A stretch of DNA of 64,000 bases from positions 124,001 to 188,000 of the forward strand of contig NZ_JAGGKH010000007.1 in assembly GCF_017873565.1 (NCBI RefSeq). Direction: 5' to 3'. The notes beneath the pieces were generated by a model, which was given only the letters and a program-made list of their open reading frames with translations, did not search any database and was not told the origin of the DNA. This document shows, piece after piece, positions 36,945 to 44,556 of the stretch. Made by a program: the position numbers and the translations under genes. Source of the DNA: Lederbergia galactosidilytica. GTDB lineage: Bacteria > Bacillota > Bacilli > Bacillales > Bacillaceae_C. Each line of letters starts with the position of its first letter. The stretch's first letter is position 1.

Positions 36945-37112
36945 TCAGCAATAAGTATGTATAGCATTGGATATATGATTCCGAACTGTTTTTTCGCTAA
37001 TAAATAATTCTTGTGCTATTTCTCTTGTTGTCTTATCTTGGACGAGCAGTTCGAAAACTTCTCTTTCTCTTTTCGTTAGTAATGGTTTATGTGTGAATTC
37101 ATTCTCCTTCAA
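36945..37112 (-). pseudogene. gerE: gerE, 5' part (codons 1-50), split by an intervening element
   Basis: From the TTG at 37112 the minus strand reads MKENEFTHKPLLTKREREVF, ELLVQDKTTREIAQELFISE and KTVRNHISNA, the N-terminal two thirds of GerE including most of its LuxR-type helix-turn-helix. After codon 50 (GCT, 36963-36965) the frame enters the element, adds IHTYC and stops at 36945. AAGGAGG lies 10 nt upstream of the TTG. GerE represses and activates SigK-dependent coat genes, so without rejoining this cell would make only a truncated product lacking the end of the recognition helix and the dimer helix. The upstream SigK-like promoter suggests the locus is still used. Confidence 0.93.
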
Positions 37113-37178
37113 CTATTATAACCCTCCTTGCCTTCGCCAGCTTTGAACCGCGGGGATGGGTATTTTTGATTGTCACCT

Positions 37179-37207
37179 TATCATATGTGAATGAAATTAA
37201 TGGAGTG
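37179..37207 (-). promoter_or_regulatory. Candidate SigK promoter of gerE
   Basis: On the minus strand CACT (37204-37207) and CATATGATA (37179-37187) are separated by 16 bp. This matches the SigK pattern mAC(m)-N16-CATANNNTA. gerE is transcribed by SigK in B. subtilis. The transcript would start near 37172, leaving a leader of about 60 nt. Confidence 0.75.
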
Positions 37208-37212
37208 ACACC

Positions 37213-37500
37213 CAAAAGGCAAGAAATAGCTAAATAGGCGGAAATCAGGCTTTCAACTATACAACTGGGGACTTCTTAACAGAATATCTATAGACACTGA
37301 TCCATAATCACCTTTTCTACCCATTTTTCATTTCTTAAGTTGATGAAATTCTGAAGAATTCCATCGCTCCCCATCCGGAAAATCTGTTTGCTTTATTCTC
37401 ATATAATGCAATTATTTACTGAATGTTCCTGCTAACAATTTAATTTAACCTTAATTAGATATTTAAAAAGTGAACAGCCCCTCTGCCCTCAAATAAGTAT
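37213..37500. other. Intergenic region where ysmA would be expected
   Basis: In B. subtilis the acyl-CoA thioesterase gene ysmA lies between sdhB and gerE. Here no open frame of that size or pattern is visible; the region appears non-coding on both strands. Confidence 0.4.
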
Positions 37501-37504
37501 GTCA

Positions 37505-37533
37505 TTGGACATGGCTTTAGGCTTTGCTATAAT
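37505..37533 (+). promoter_or_regulatory. SigA promoter of the exonuclease gene
   Basis: TTGGAC (37505-37510) and TATAAT (37528-37533) with a 17-bp spacer; one mismatch to consensus in total. The start codon is 90 bp downstream. Confidence 0.75.
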
Positions 37534-37623
37534 GGAGTCAACTTGTGAAAGTCCCATAACTTAAGCTGATACTATATACTTTTGGTATTCTATCTAGATT
37601 AAATAAATAGAGGAGGAGTAAAA

Positions 37624-38589
37624 ATGGATTTTATCGCGATAGATTTTGAAATTGCCAATAACAAACTTGATAGCGCTTGTTCATTAGGTATGGTCTTTGT
37701 TCAAGAGAATAAAATAATTGCAGAAAAATATTTTGTTATTCAACCTCCAAGTTTGTTTATGGAGCGCGAATTTACAAAGATACATGGACTAACTCAGCAG
37801 GATTTAAAAGATGCCCCTAAGTTCGATGAAGTCTGGAATGAAATATCCCATCATTTTACTGAAGAAAATTATATTATTGCTCATAATGCTCAATTTGATA
37901 TGAGTGTTCTTAAAAATTGCTTGCTTACTTATTCTTTTGAGCTCCCTACTTTTCCATACATATGTAGTATCCCAATTAGCACACGTGCATGCAGGGGGGA
38001 AGGAATTGGTAGCTCTTTAAAGGCGCGGACTGAACATTTTGGAATTACATTAAATGACCACCATCATGCTCTTTCTGATGCTAGAGCATGTGCCGAACTA
38101 GTCATCAAATCCATACAAATCAAAAGTAGGAAGTCCATTGGTACATATTTAAGCACTTTTTCCTCCATTCCCATCAAAAACTTTAAAGATTTAAAAGCAC
38201 AGACAAGCTTTAAACAAAGAAAAAAGAAATTTAATAAAATTAAAGTATCAGATATTATCCCGAAAACTAAAGATTTTGACCCGACCCATCCACTCTACAG
38301 TAAGAATATTGTTTTTACAGGAGAACTCAGCACATTAGATCGCAAGGATGCCATGCAAAAGGTTGTAGATCTTGGTGGCCATATAAAAAGTGGTGTTAGT
38401 GGTGTCACTGATTATCTTGTGATCGGTACTCAAGATGAAAACGTAGTAGGTAAAAGTGGAATAAGTTCCAAGCAGAAAAAGGCATGTGAACTAATTGAAA
38501 AAGGAAAAAACTTAAAAATATTAAGTGAAGATGAATTTAAATTATTATTGACGGAAAAAGTAAATAAACTTTCAGGGCATGGCCTATAA
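37624..38589 (+). CDS. DEDDh exonuclease with C-terminal BRCT domain
   Basis: A 321-aa protein. The N-terminal DnaQ-like 3'-5' exonuclease domain (residues 1-165) has AIDFEIA (DxE), the HNAQFD motif (about residues 93-98) and HHHALSDARA with the catalytic His and Asp. A basic linker (KQRKKKFNKIK) leads to a BRCT domain (about residues 228-310) with VFTGELSTLDRKDAM and the conserved VTDYLVIG. This fusion suggests a repair or proofreading nuclease recruited to DNA ends or nicks. It is monocistronic, has a good SigA promoter and the ribosome-binding site GAGGAGG, and replaces ysmA at this position. Confidence 0.92.
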   Translation: MDFIAIDFEIANNKLDSACSLGMVFVQENKIIAEKYFVIQPPSLFMEREFTKIHGLTQQDLKDAPKFDEVWNEISHHFTEENYIIAHNAQFDMSVLKNCLLTYSFELPTFPYICSIPISTRACRGEGIGSSLKARTEHFGITLNDHHHALSDARACAELVIKSIQIKSRKSIGTYLSTFSSIPIKNFKDLKAQTSFKQRKKKFNKIKVSDIIPKTKDFDPTHPLYSKNIVFTGELSTLDRKDAMQKVVDLGGHIKSGVSGVTDYLVIGTQDENVVGKSGISSKQKKACELIEKGKNLKILSEDEFKLLLTEKVNKLSGHGL

Positions 38590-38686
38590 TATGTTTCTAC
38601 GTAAAAAATGTGATATCACTTGATCATAATACAACTATTTCAATGCTTATCTTAAGCGAATGGATGAATTTATCTTTCTGTACATC

Positions 38687-38720
38687 AAAAAAGTCAGTAG
38701 ATATACTACTGACTTTTTTT
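38687..38720. terminator. Bidirectional terminator after the exonuclease gene
   Basis: The 14-bp stem AAAAAAGTCAGTAG (38687-38700) pairs with the arm ending in TTTTTTT at 38720. Confidence 0.9.
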
Positions 38721-38796
38721 GTTCACCTGTATTATTGCTATTGACATCCTGCTCAAGTATTTATCTTCTTTACCCTTGATAACATACTGTCGGGCA

Positions 38797-38835
38797 GAAT
38801 GGCATCACGCTCCAAGACGGAGCGCCCTGCCATTC
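38797..38835 (-). terminator. Long hairpin after sdhB
   Basis: On the minus strand GAATGGCA...GCGCTCC pairs with GGAGCG...TGCCATTC around a 5-nt loop. It lacks a good T tract, so it may protect the 3' end of the sdh mRNA rather than terminate alone. Confidence 0.6.
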
Positions 38836-38865
38836 ATCCATACACATGCAGACACTTTTTTGTTT

Positions 38866-39633
38866 TTAATCAACCATATGGTCGCTTCCAAAGAAGTTTT
38901 TAAACATTTGAACATTGGTAGCACGGTTCATGGCAGCGATCGATGTTGTAAGCGGAATACCTTTCGGACATACTTGAACACAGTTTTGTGAGTTCCCACA
39001 ATCAGCAATCCCACCATCATCCATCAATGCCTCTAAACGTTCATCTTTATTCATCGCACCTGTTGGGTGGGCATTATAAAGACGAACTAGTGATAAGAAT
39101 GCAGGTCCTATAAAATTAGACTTTTGATTAACGTTCGGGCATGCTTCAAGACAAACCCCACATGTCATACATTTTGAAAGTTCATAAGCCCACTGGCGCT
39201 TCCTTTCAGGCATACGTGGTCCCGGACCTAAATCATAAGTTCCATCTATAGGAATCCATGCTTTGATTCTTTTAAGGGAATCAAACATTCTACTCCTATC
39301 TACAATCAAATCTCGGACAACTGGGAAAGTAGCCATTGGAGCAAGTCGAATCGGTTGTTGCAACTTATCAATCAGCGCCGTACATGACTGACGTGGTTTT
39401 CCATTGATTACCATGGAACAAGCACCGCAAACTTCTTCTAGACAGTTCATATCCCAAGCAACTGGGCTTGTTTTCTTTCCTTCCGCATTAACTGGATTTC
39501 TCCGAATCTCCATTAATGCAGAAATAACGTTCATATTAGGACGGTAATCCAAAATAAATTTTTCTTCATAAGGTTCCGATTTATCGTCTTTTTGACGGGT
39601 AATAATAAAAGTTACTTTCTTTTGTTCGGCCAT
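38866..39633 (-). CDS. sdhB: Succinate dehydrogenase iron-sulfur subunit
   Basis: A 255-aa subunit that passes electrons from SdhA to the cytochrome b anchor of complex II. All three cluster motifs are visible: the 2Fe-2S ligands in CLEEVCGACSMVINGKPRQSC, the first ferredoxin motif CMTCGVCLEACP and the second region CGNSQNCVQVCPKG. It follows sdhA by 2 bp and is the last gene of the sdhCAB operon. Confidence 0.98.
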   Translation of the reverse strand: MAEQKKVTFIITRQKDDKSEPYEEKFILDYRPNMNVISALMEIRRNPVNAEGKKTSPVAWDMNCLEEVCGACSMVINGKPRQSCTALIDKLQQPIRLAPMATFPVVRDLIVDRSRMFDSLKRIKAWIPIDGTYDLGPGPRMPERKRQWAYELSKCMTCGVCLEACPNVNQKSNFIGPAFLSLVRLYNAHPTGAMNKDERLEALMDDGGIADCGNSQNCVQVCPKGIPLTTSIAAMNRATNVQMFKNFFGSDHMVD

Positions 39634-39635
39634 CC

Positions 39636-41396
39636 TTATTTCACCTCTTTCTTCTTAGCATAATTCCGTTCACGAGGTTTAATAAGTGAAACATCTACAT
39701 CTTCATAACTAAATTCAGGAGAGTTCGTGCTAGCATTATAATTTGCTTTTGTAGTTTTTAACCATTCTCCATCATTACGATCAGGAAAATCTGGTTTATA
39801 ATGAGCGCCTCTACTCTCATTCCGGTTCAAAGCTCCAATAGTAATAACACGAGCTAAATGGAGCATATGTCCCAATTGTCTTGTAAACATAGCACCTTGG
39901 TTACTCCAACCAGATGTATCATTAATATTAATATTTTTCCATCTTTCCATAAGTTCAAGGATTTTATCATCTGTTTTTTTCAACTTATCATTATACCGGA
40001 CAACTGTTACATTATCCGTCATCCATTCTCCAAGTTCTTTATGGAGGACATACGCATTTTCATCGCCGTCCATGGACATAATATCAGCCCATTTTTCTTG
40101 TTCTTTCTTTGCAGCTGAATCAAACAAAGCGGAAGATAAAGCATCAGCGCTTTTTTCAAGTCCATCGATATACTTAACAGCCTCTGGCCCTGCGACCATT
40201 CCACCATAGATAGCTGATAATAATGAGTTTGCTCCAAGTCGGTTTGCACCATGCTGAGAATAATCACATTCCCCTGCAGCGAACAGTCCTTCAATATTTG
40301 TATGTTGATTATAATCTACCCAAAGGCCGCCCATTGAATAGTGAACAGCTGGGAAGATTTTCATCGGTACTTTCCTTGGATCTTCTCCAGTAAACTTCTC
40401 ATAAATTTCAATGATCCCACCAAGTTTTACATCAAGCTCATGAGCATCCTTATGAGATAGATCAAGATAGACCATGTTTTCACCATTAAGACCTAATTTC
40501 ATATCTACACATACATGGAAAATTTCTCGTGTTGCTATATCACGAGGAACTAGATTTCCATATGCTGGATATTTTTCTTCTAAGAAGTACCATGGTTTTC
40601 CATCTTTATATGTCCAAATCCTTCCACCTTCACCACGTGCAGATTCACTCATTAAACGTAGTTTATCATCTCCAGGGATTGCCGTTGGATGAATTTGAAT
40701 AAATTCCCCGTTAGCATAGGTTGCACCTTGTTGATAAACAACAGAAGCTGCAGATCCTGTATTGATAACTGAGTTAGTTGATTTTCCAAAAATAATACCA
40801 GGACCACCTGTTGCTAGAAGGACAGCATCAGCCGGAAAAGATTGGATTTCCATTGTTGTCATGTTTTGTGCAACAATCCCTCGACATGCACCTGTATCAT
40901 CTTGGATAATCCCTAGAAAATCCCAACCTTCATATTTGTTTACAAGTCCAGCTACCTCATGACGGCGAACCTGCTCGTCCAATGCATACAAAAGCTGTTG
41001 ACCTGTTGTAGCACCTGCATAGGCAGTACGGTGATGTTGAGTTCCACCAAATCTACGAAAATCTAATAATCCTTCTGGTGTTCGATTAAACATAACACCC
41101 ATTCGATCTAATAGATTAATAATTCCTGGTGCTGCCTCACACATCGCTTTTACTGGTGGTTGGTTAGCTAAGAAATCTCCACCATAGACCGTATCGTCAA
41201 AGTGAATCCAAGGCGAATCTCCTTCCCCCTTTGTATTCACTGCTCCATTGATTCCCCCTTGAGCACAGACGGAATGTGAACGTTTTACCGGAACAAGTGA
41301 AAAAAGATCCACTTGTTTACCTGCTTCAGCTATTTTTATTGTTGCCATTAAGCCGGCTAAACCTCCACCGACCACGATGACTTTACCGTTATTCAT
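39636..41396 (-). CDS. sdhA: Succinate dehydrogenase flavoprotein subunit
   Basis: A 586-aa catalytic subunit oxidising succinate to fumarate. The FAD-binding GGGLAGLMATIKIAEAG motif is at the N-terminus, the flavin-attachment region contains HSVCAQGGINGA, and the active-site motif HPTAIPGD and the SESARGEGG segment are intact. The length is typical of the B. subtilis-type enzyme. It lies 45 bp after sdhC. Confidence 0.98.
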   Translation of the reverse strand: MNNGKVIVVGGGLAGLMATIKIAEAGKQVDLFSLVPVKRSHSVCAQGGINGAVNTKGEGDSPWIHFDDTVYGGDFLANQPPVKAMCEAAPGIINLLDRMGVMFNRTPEGLLDFRRFGGTQHHRTAYAGATTGQQLLYALDEQVRRHEVAGLVNKYEGWDFLGIIQDDTGACRGIVAQNMTTMEIQSFPADAVLLATGGPGIIFGKSTNSVINTGSAASVVYQQGATYANGEFIQIHPTAIPGDDKLRLMSESARGEGGRIWTYKDGKPWYFLEEKYPAYGNLVPRDIATREIFHVCVDMKLGLNGENMVYLDLSHKDAHELDVKLGGIIEIYEKFTGEDPRKVPMKIFPAVHYSMGGLWVDYNQHTNIEGLFAAGECDYSQHGANRLGANSLLSAIYGGMVAGPEAVKYIDGLEKSADALSSALFDSAAKKEQEKWADIMSMDGDENAYVLHKELGEWMTDNVTVVRYNDKLKKTDDKILELMERWKNININDTSGWSNQGAMFTRQLGHMLHLARVITIGALNRNESRGAHYKPDFPDRNDGEWLKTTKANYNASTNSPEFSYEDVDVSLIKPRERNYAKKKEVK

Positions 41397-41441
41397 CGTT
41401 GCGATCCACTCCTTTTTTCCCCATTGTTCAATTGCCTTTCA

Positions 41442-42071
41442 CTAACCTACGAAAAAGTCAGGAAAAACAAATGCAAATGCTGCACGTACACCAATGATGG
41501 AAAGTACTACAAAAACCGCACCCATTACCCATGAAGAGATTTTTTGAGATCGAGGTGATTGAGTAATTCCCCATCTAACTAAGAAAGACCATAAACCATT
41601 CGATAAATGGAATGTCGCTGAAAGGATACCTAGTAGATACAAGATCAAAACAACCGGATCAGATAAAATATCCTCCATCATTTGGAAATTGACTTCAGCT
41701 CCAAAAGCAGCTTGAATTCGCGTTTGATACACATGCCAAGCAATAAAGGCTAATAAGATAATTCCTGTTATCCTTTGAATCGTAAACATCCAATTGCGAA
41801 ACCAACCCAGTTTAATTGGATTGTTCTTTGCTACAAACGCAATGTAAATCCCGAGAATCCCGTGAAAAAGTATTGGTATGTATATAACTACGAATTCAAG
41901 GAAAATGACGAATGGCAATTTCCCCATAAAACCTGCAGCCGTATTAAAAGCTGCTTCTCCTTGTGTAGCAAAGTGATTGACTACAAGATGCTGCACTAAA
42001 AATAATCCTACCGGAATGACGCCCAATAAAGAATGCAGCCTGCGCCAATAAAATTCATTTTTTCCCGCCAC
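41442..42071 (-). CDS. sdhC: Succinate dehydrogenase cytochrome b558 subunit
   Basis: A 209-aa membrane anchor with five predicted helices that binds two haems and menaquinone in the B. subtilis type (class B) complex II. Candidate haem histidines are in GLFLVQHLVVNHF, LFHGILGIY, AFIAWHVYQ and SATFHLSNGLWS. The start is GTG at 42071 with a strong GGGGGG ribosome-binding site 6 nt upstream. It heads the sdhCAB operon; a perfect 8-bp hairpin lies in its leader. Confidence 0.96.
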   Translation of the reverse strand: MAGKNEFYWRRLHSLLGVIPVGLFLVQHLVVNHFATQGEAAFNTAAGFMGKLPFVIFLEFVVIYIPILFHGILGIYIAFVAKNNPIKLGWFRNWMFTIQRITGIILLAFIAWHVYQTRIQAAFGAEVNFQMMEDILSDPVVLILYLLGILSATFHLSNGLWSFLVRWGITQSPRSQKISSWVMGAVFVVLSIIGVRAAFAFVFPDFFVG

Positions 42072-42105
42072 AATTTACCCCCCTTAGTCATTTACATCTG
42101 TACCA

Positions 42106-42128
42106 GAAATCTATCAAAAGTAGATTTC
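42106..42128 (-). promoter_or_regulatory. Leader hairpin of the sdhCAB transcript
   Basis: A perfect 8-bp inverted repeat, GAAATCTA (42106-42113) with TAGATTTC (42121-42128), has a 7-nt loop, 35 bp upstream of the sdhC start. It may shape the 5' leader, the region where the FsrA small RNA acts in B. subtilis; a regulatory role is inferred. Confidence 0.5.
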
Positions 42129-42256
42129 AGTAGCACAAAATTTAATATAGTTACAATTTTGTGGACATATTCATTTTACTCTTCCCTACATAAAGCGTCA
42201 AGATAACGGTTTCCTAACTCCAAATTTGAATATTTTTCATTTTTTTAGCAAATTTT

Positions 42257-42285
42257 TTCAAAATCGAGCTCTTTTTGTATATAAT
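42257..42285 (+). promoter_or_regulatory. Candidate promoter of yslB
   Basis: TATAAT at 42280-42285 has TTCAAA 17 bp upstream (42257-42262). The yslB GTG start is 31 bp downstream. Confidence 0.45.
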
Positions 42286-42315
42286 AGGGATGAAAGAAAA
42301 GAGGGAGATAGGACC

Positions 42316-42780
42316 GTGAAACCTTCATCAACACATACCTTTGAAAGAGAAGCAAAAACTGACCAAATGGTCCCAATGTTTGCTTATGAATTACTTCGGG
42401 ATATTTTAATTCCTGAAATGCTCGGAAAAGATACCGACGAAATATCCTATTGGGTTGGCAAACATATAGCTAGGACATTCCCATTGCTTTCAGTTGAAGA
42501 AATTTCTTCTTTTTTTAAAGAAGCTGCATGGGGACATTTAGAATTGGTCGAACAGAATAAAAAAGAAATGAAGCTAGAACTTACCGGTGAAATCGTTGAG
42601 AGACGATTGCTGATGCATGATGAGCCTTCTTTCCGTCTGGAAGCTGGATTTATTGCAGAACAGATCCAATCGCAAAAAAATATTATCACTGAAGCACATG
42701 AAGAAATTGCCAAGCGGAAAAAGAAAGTGTATTTTATTGTGCGTTGGGATTTAAAAGACCATGTCCAAGGTGAAATATAA
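42316..42780 (+). CDS. yslB: YslB family protein (DUF2507)
   Basis: A 154-aa protein of the DUF2507 family, related to small-molecule-binding V4R/H-NOX-like folds, conserved between sdhC and lysC in Bacillus. Recognisable segments are MFAYELLRDILIPEMLG and SYWVGKHIARTFPLLS. The GTG at 42316 is chosen because GGGAGA precedes it by 9 nt and because it matches the family N-terminus; an ATG at 42226 would add 30 atypical residues and include the promoter. Function is unknown. Confidence 0.9.
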   Translation: MKPSSTHTFEREAKTDQMVPMFAYELLRDILIPEMLGKDTDEISYWVGKHIARTFPLLSVEEISSFFKEAAWGHLELVEQNKKEMKLELTGEIVERRLLMHDEPSFRLEAGFIAEQIQSQKNIITEAHEEIAKRKKKVYFIVRWDLKDHVQGEI

Positions 42781-42885
42781 ACGCCAATGGGTGATTGAAC
42801 ATGCTTTAATCTTTCGCATTACATATGAACATTCGGCTCAATTTAGCGAATTCACCAAGTTGTTCAAGCTCATGACATGAAATTT

Positions 42886-42923
42886 CCCAAAACCGAGAAA
42901 GAATATTCGGTCTCGGTTTTGGG
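42886..42923. terminator. Hairpin between convergent yslB and lysC
   Basis: A perfect 13-bp stem (CCCAAAACCGAGA with TCTCGGTTTTGGG) with a 12-nt loop. T tracts are weak on both sides, but the position between converging genes fits a bidirectional terminator. Confidence 0.7.
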
Positions 42924-42964
42924 CACTTGTCAAACTGCCACTTGGGTTTAATAGTTCAGACCAT

Positions 42965-44200
42965 TCAATTTGTCGCTTCTGCTGGAACAGCACCTAAATC
43001 ATATTCTTCGTGTAATGTTTGAGCAGCAAGCTCCATTTGATCTTCATTTACAACAACAGATATTTTAATCTCAGAAGTACTAACCATTTTCACTTGAATT
43101 TGCTTTTTAGCAAGAATTTGGAACATTCTGGCTGCAACACCTGGATTAGACACCATGCCTGAACCAACAATAGATACTTTTGCTAACTCTGCCTCATGCT
43201 CTAAGCCTTCATAGCCAATTTCTTGTCTATGTTGTTCTAATACTTCAATCACATTATCTAAATCCTTTGTTTTAATCGAAAAAGACAGATTCGTTTTATT
43301 TGTATCTGTTTGACTTTGAATAATGATGTCTACATCGATTTGATGATCGGCTAGGACAGTAAATATGGAAGATAATCCATTTAATTCGTTATTTAAGCCT
43401 AAAATCGTCAGTCTTGTCATTCCTTTTTCAAATGCTACACCACGTACAATCAGATTTTGTTCCATTGATACTTCCTCCTCAATTACTGTTCCTTCTTCGT
43501 TTTCAATACTTGATCGAACTTCAAGTGCTACACCATAATTTTTCGCAAACTCCACAGCACGCGGATGTAAAACACCAGCTCCAAGATTTGCTAATTCCAA
43601 CATCTCATCATAAGAAATAGAAGATAGTTTCCGTGCAGTTGGGACAAAACGCGGGTCAGATGTATAAACACCTGTTACATCAGTGCAAATCAAACAACGT
43701 TTGGCATCTAATGCAGCCGCAATCGCAACCGCTGTTGTATCTGATCCACCGCGTCCTAAAGTGGTGATTTCACCTTCTTCAGTTACACCTTGAAAGCCGG
43801 CGGCTACTACTACCTTTCCCTCATCCAATCGCTTACGCAGCATAGCTGTTTTAACATCTAATATTCTCGCATTCGAGTGGATATTTTCGGTCACAATTCC
43901 CGCTTGCCAGCCTGTTAAGGAAATTGCTTCCATACCCTTACTAGTAAGTGCCATCGTTAGAAGTGAGATGGATACTTGTTCTCCCGTAGTAAGAAGCATG
44001 TCCATTTCTCGTTGAGCAGGTTTATCTGTAATCTGCTCAGCAAGTGAAAGTAATTGATCTGTTGTTTTTCCCATTGCCGAAACAACGGCTATAACATTAT
44101 TACCTTGTTTGCGTATCTGGATGATTCGATCCGCAGCATTTTTAATTTTGTCTGTAGTACTTAATGAAGATCCACCAAATTTAATTACAATTGTATCCAT
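42965..44200 (-). CDS. lysC: Aspartokinase (lysine-regulated)
   Basis: A 411-aa aspartate kinase catalysing the first step to lysine, threonine, methionine and diaminopimelate. The kinase domain starts VIKFGGSSLST and has FQGVTEEGEITTLGRGGSDT; two ACT domains occupy about residues 260-405. The length and the lysine riboswitch upstream identify the B. subtilis LysC (aspartokinase II) type, in which a second small subunit is made from an internal start; an internal GTG/ATG start near the ACT domains would be expected but I cannot fix it. It is monocistronic. Confidence 0.97.
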   Translation of the reverse strand: MDTIVIKFGGSSLSTTDKIKNAADRIIQIRKQGNNVIAVVSAMGKTTDQLLSLAEQITDKPAQREMDMLLTTGEQVSISLLTMALTSKGMEAISLTGWQAGIVTENIHSNARILDVKTAMLRKRLDEGKVVVAAGFQGVTEEGEITTLGRGGSDTTAVAIAAALDAKRCLICTDVTGVYTSDPRFVPTARKLSSISYDEMLELANLGAGVLHPRAVEFAKNYGVALEVRSSIENEEGTVIEEEVSMEQNLIVRGVAFEKGMTRLTILGLNNELNGLSSIFTVLADHQIDVDIIIQSQTDTNKTNLSFSIKTKDLDNVIEVLEQHRQEIGYEGLEHEAELAKVSIVGSGMVSNPGVAARMFQILAKKQIQVKMVSTSEIKISVVVNEDQMELAAQTLHEEYDLGAVPAEATN

Positions 44201-44280
44201 TATCCAACCTTCCCTTTCTCCATAATCAGCCTTGATCGAAGTAATAAGAACAACAGTCTATGATGCTGCTTTTTTTCCAC

Positions 44281-44315
44281 ATAAAAAAGCAATGAGCTTT
44301 TTCCTCATTGCTTGT
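44281..44315 (-). terminator. Riboswitch-controlled terminator upstream of lysC
   Basis: On the minus strand AAGCAATGAG pairs with CTCATTGCTT and is followed by TTTTTT. It lies between the lysine aptamer and lysC and would form when lysine is bound. Confidence 0.92.
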
Positions 44316-44349
44316 GAATTTGACTTATAAACACTTCAGATCACAACAT

Positions 44350-44526
44350 GGGATAGCTCTCCAAAATGGCTTTTACCATTTTGACAATCCTACATTTCTT
44401 AAACGTAGGACCAGCAGAAAAAATGACGGTCATTTCTCCACTTCGGCAAATCTCCCCTTTCAGAACCCTTCAAGGAAGCCCGTACTTCTCCAAGCCCTTA
44501 CTCTTAAAGATTTGCGCCTCTATCTT
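44350..44526 (-). promoter_or_regulatory. Lysine riboswitch (L-box)
   Basis: The minus strand shows the conserved L-box blocks in order: AAAGATAGAGGCGC (P1, about 44526-44513), AAGAGTA, AAAGGGGAG, TTGCCGAAGTGGAG, ACCGTCATTTTTTCTGCTGG and the closing GAGCTATCCC (44359-44350). P1 is formed by GATAG and CTATC. With the following terminator it gives lysine-dependent transcription attenuation of lysC. It overlaps the uvrC-lysC gap. Confidence 0.97.
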
Positions 44527-44556
44527 TTTGAAATTTTCTATATTATAGCACTCCTA

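Larger units (their letters stand above)
31629..36970. mobile_element. gerE intervening element (skin-like), about 5.3 kb
   Basis: The two parts of gerE flank this segment in the same orientation. The junctions read TCCAATGCTATAC and ACCAACGCCATGC on the minus strand. They share CCAA plus most of the next six bases, as expected of attL/attR made by a serine recombinase with a short core. A large serine recombinase gene ends 35 bp inside one junction. The rest carries a DnaJ-like zinc finger protein, a 46-aa Lys-rich ORF, a lipoprotein and several decayed reading frames, suggesting an old prophage or integrative element reduced to what is needed for excision. Excision would rebuild gerE, as skin excision rebuilds sigK. 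Confidence 0.9.
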
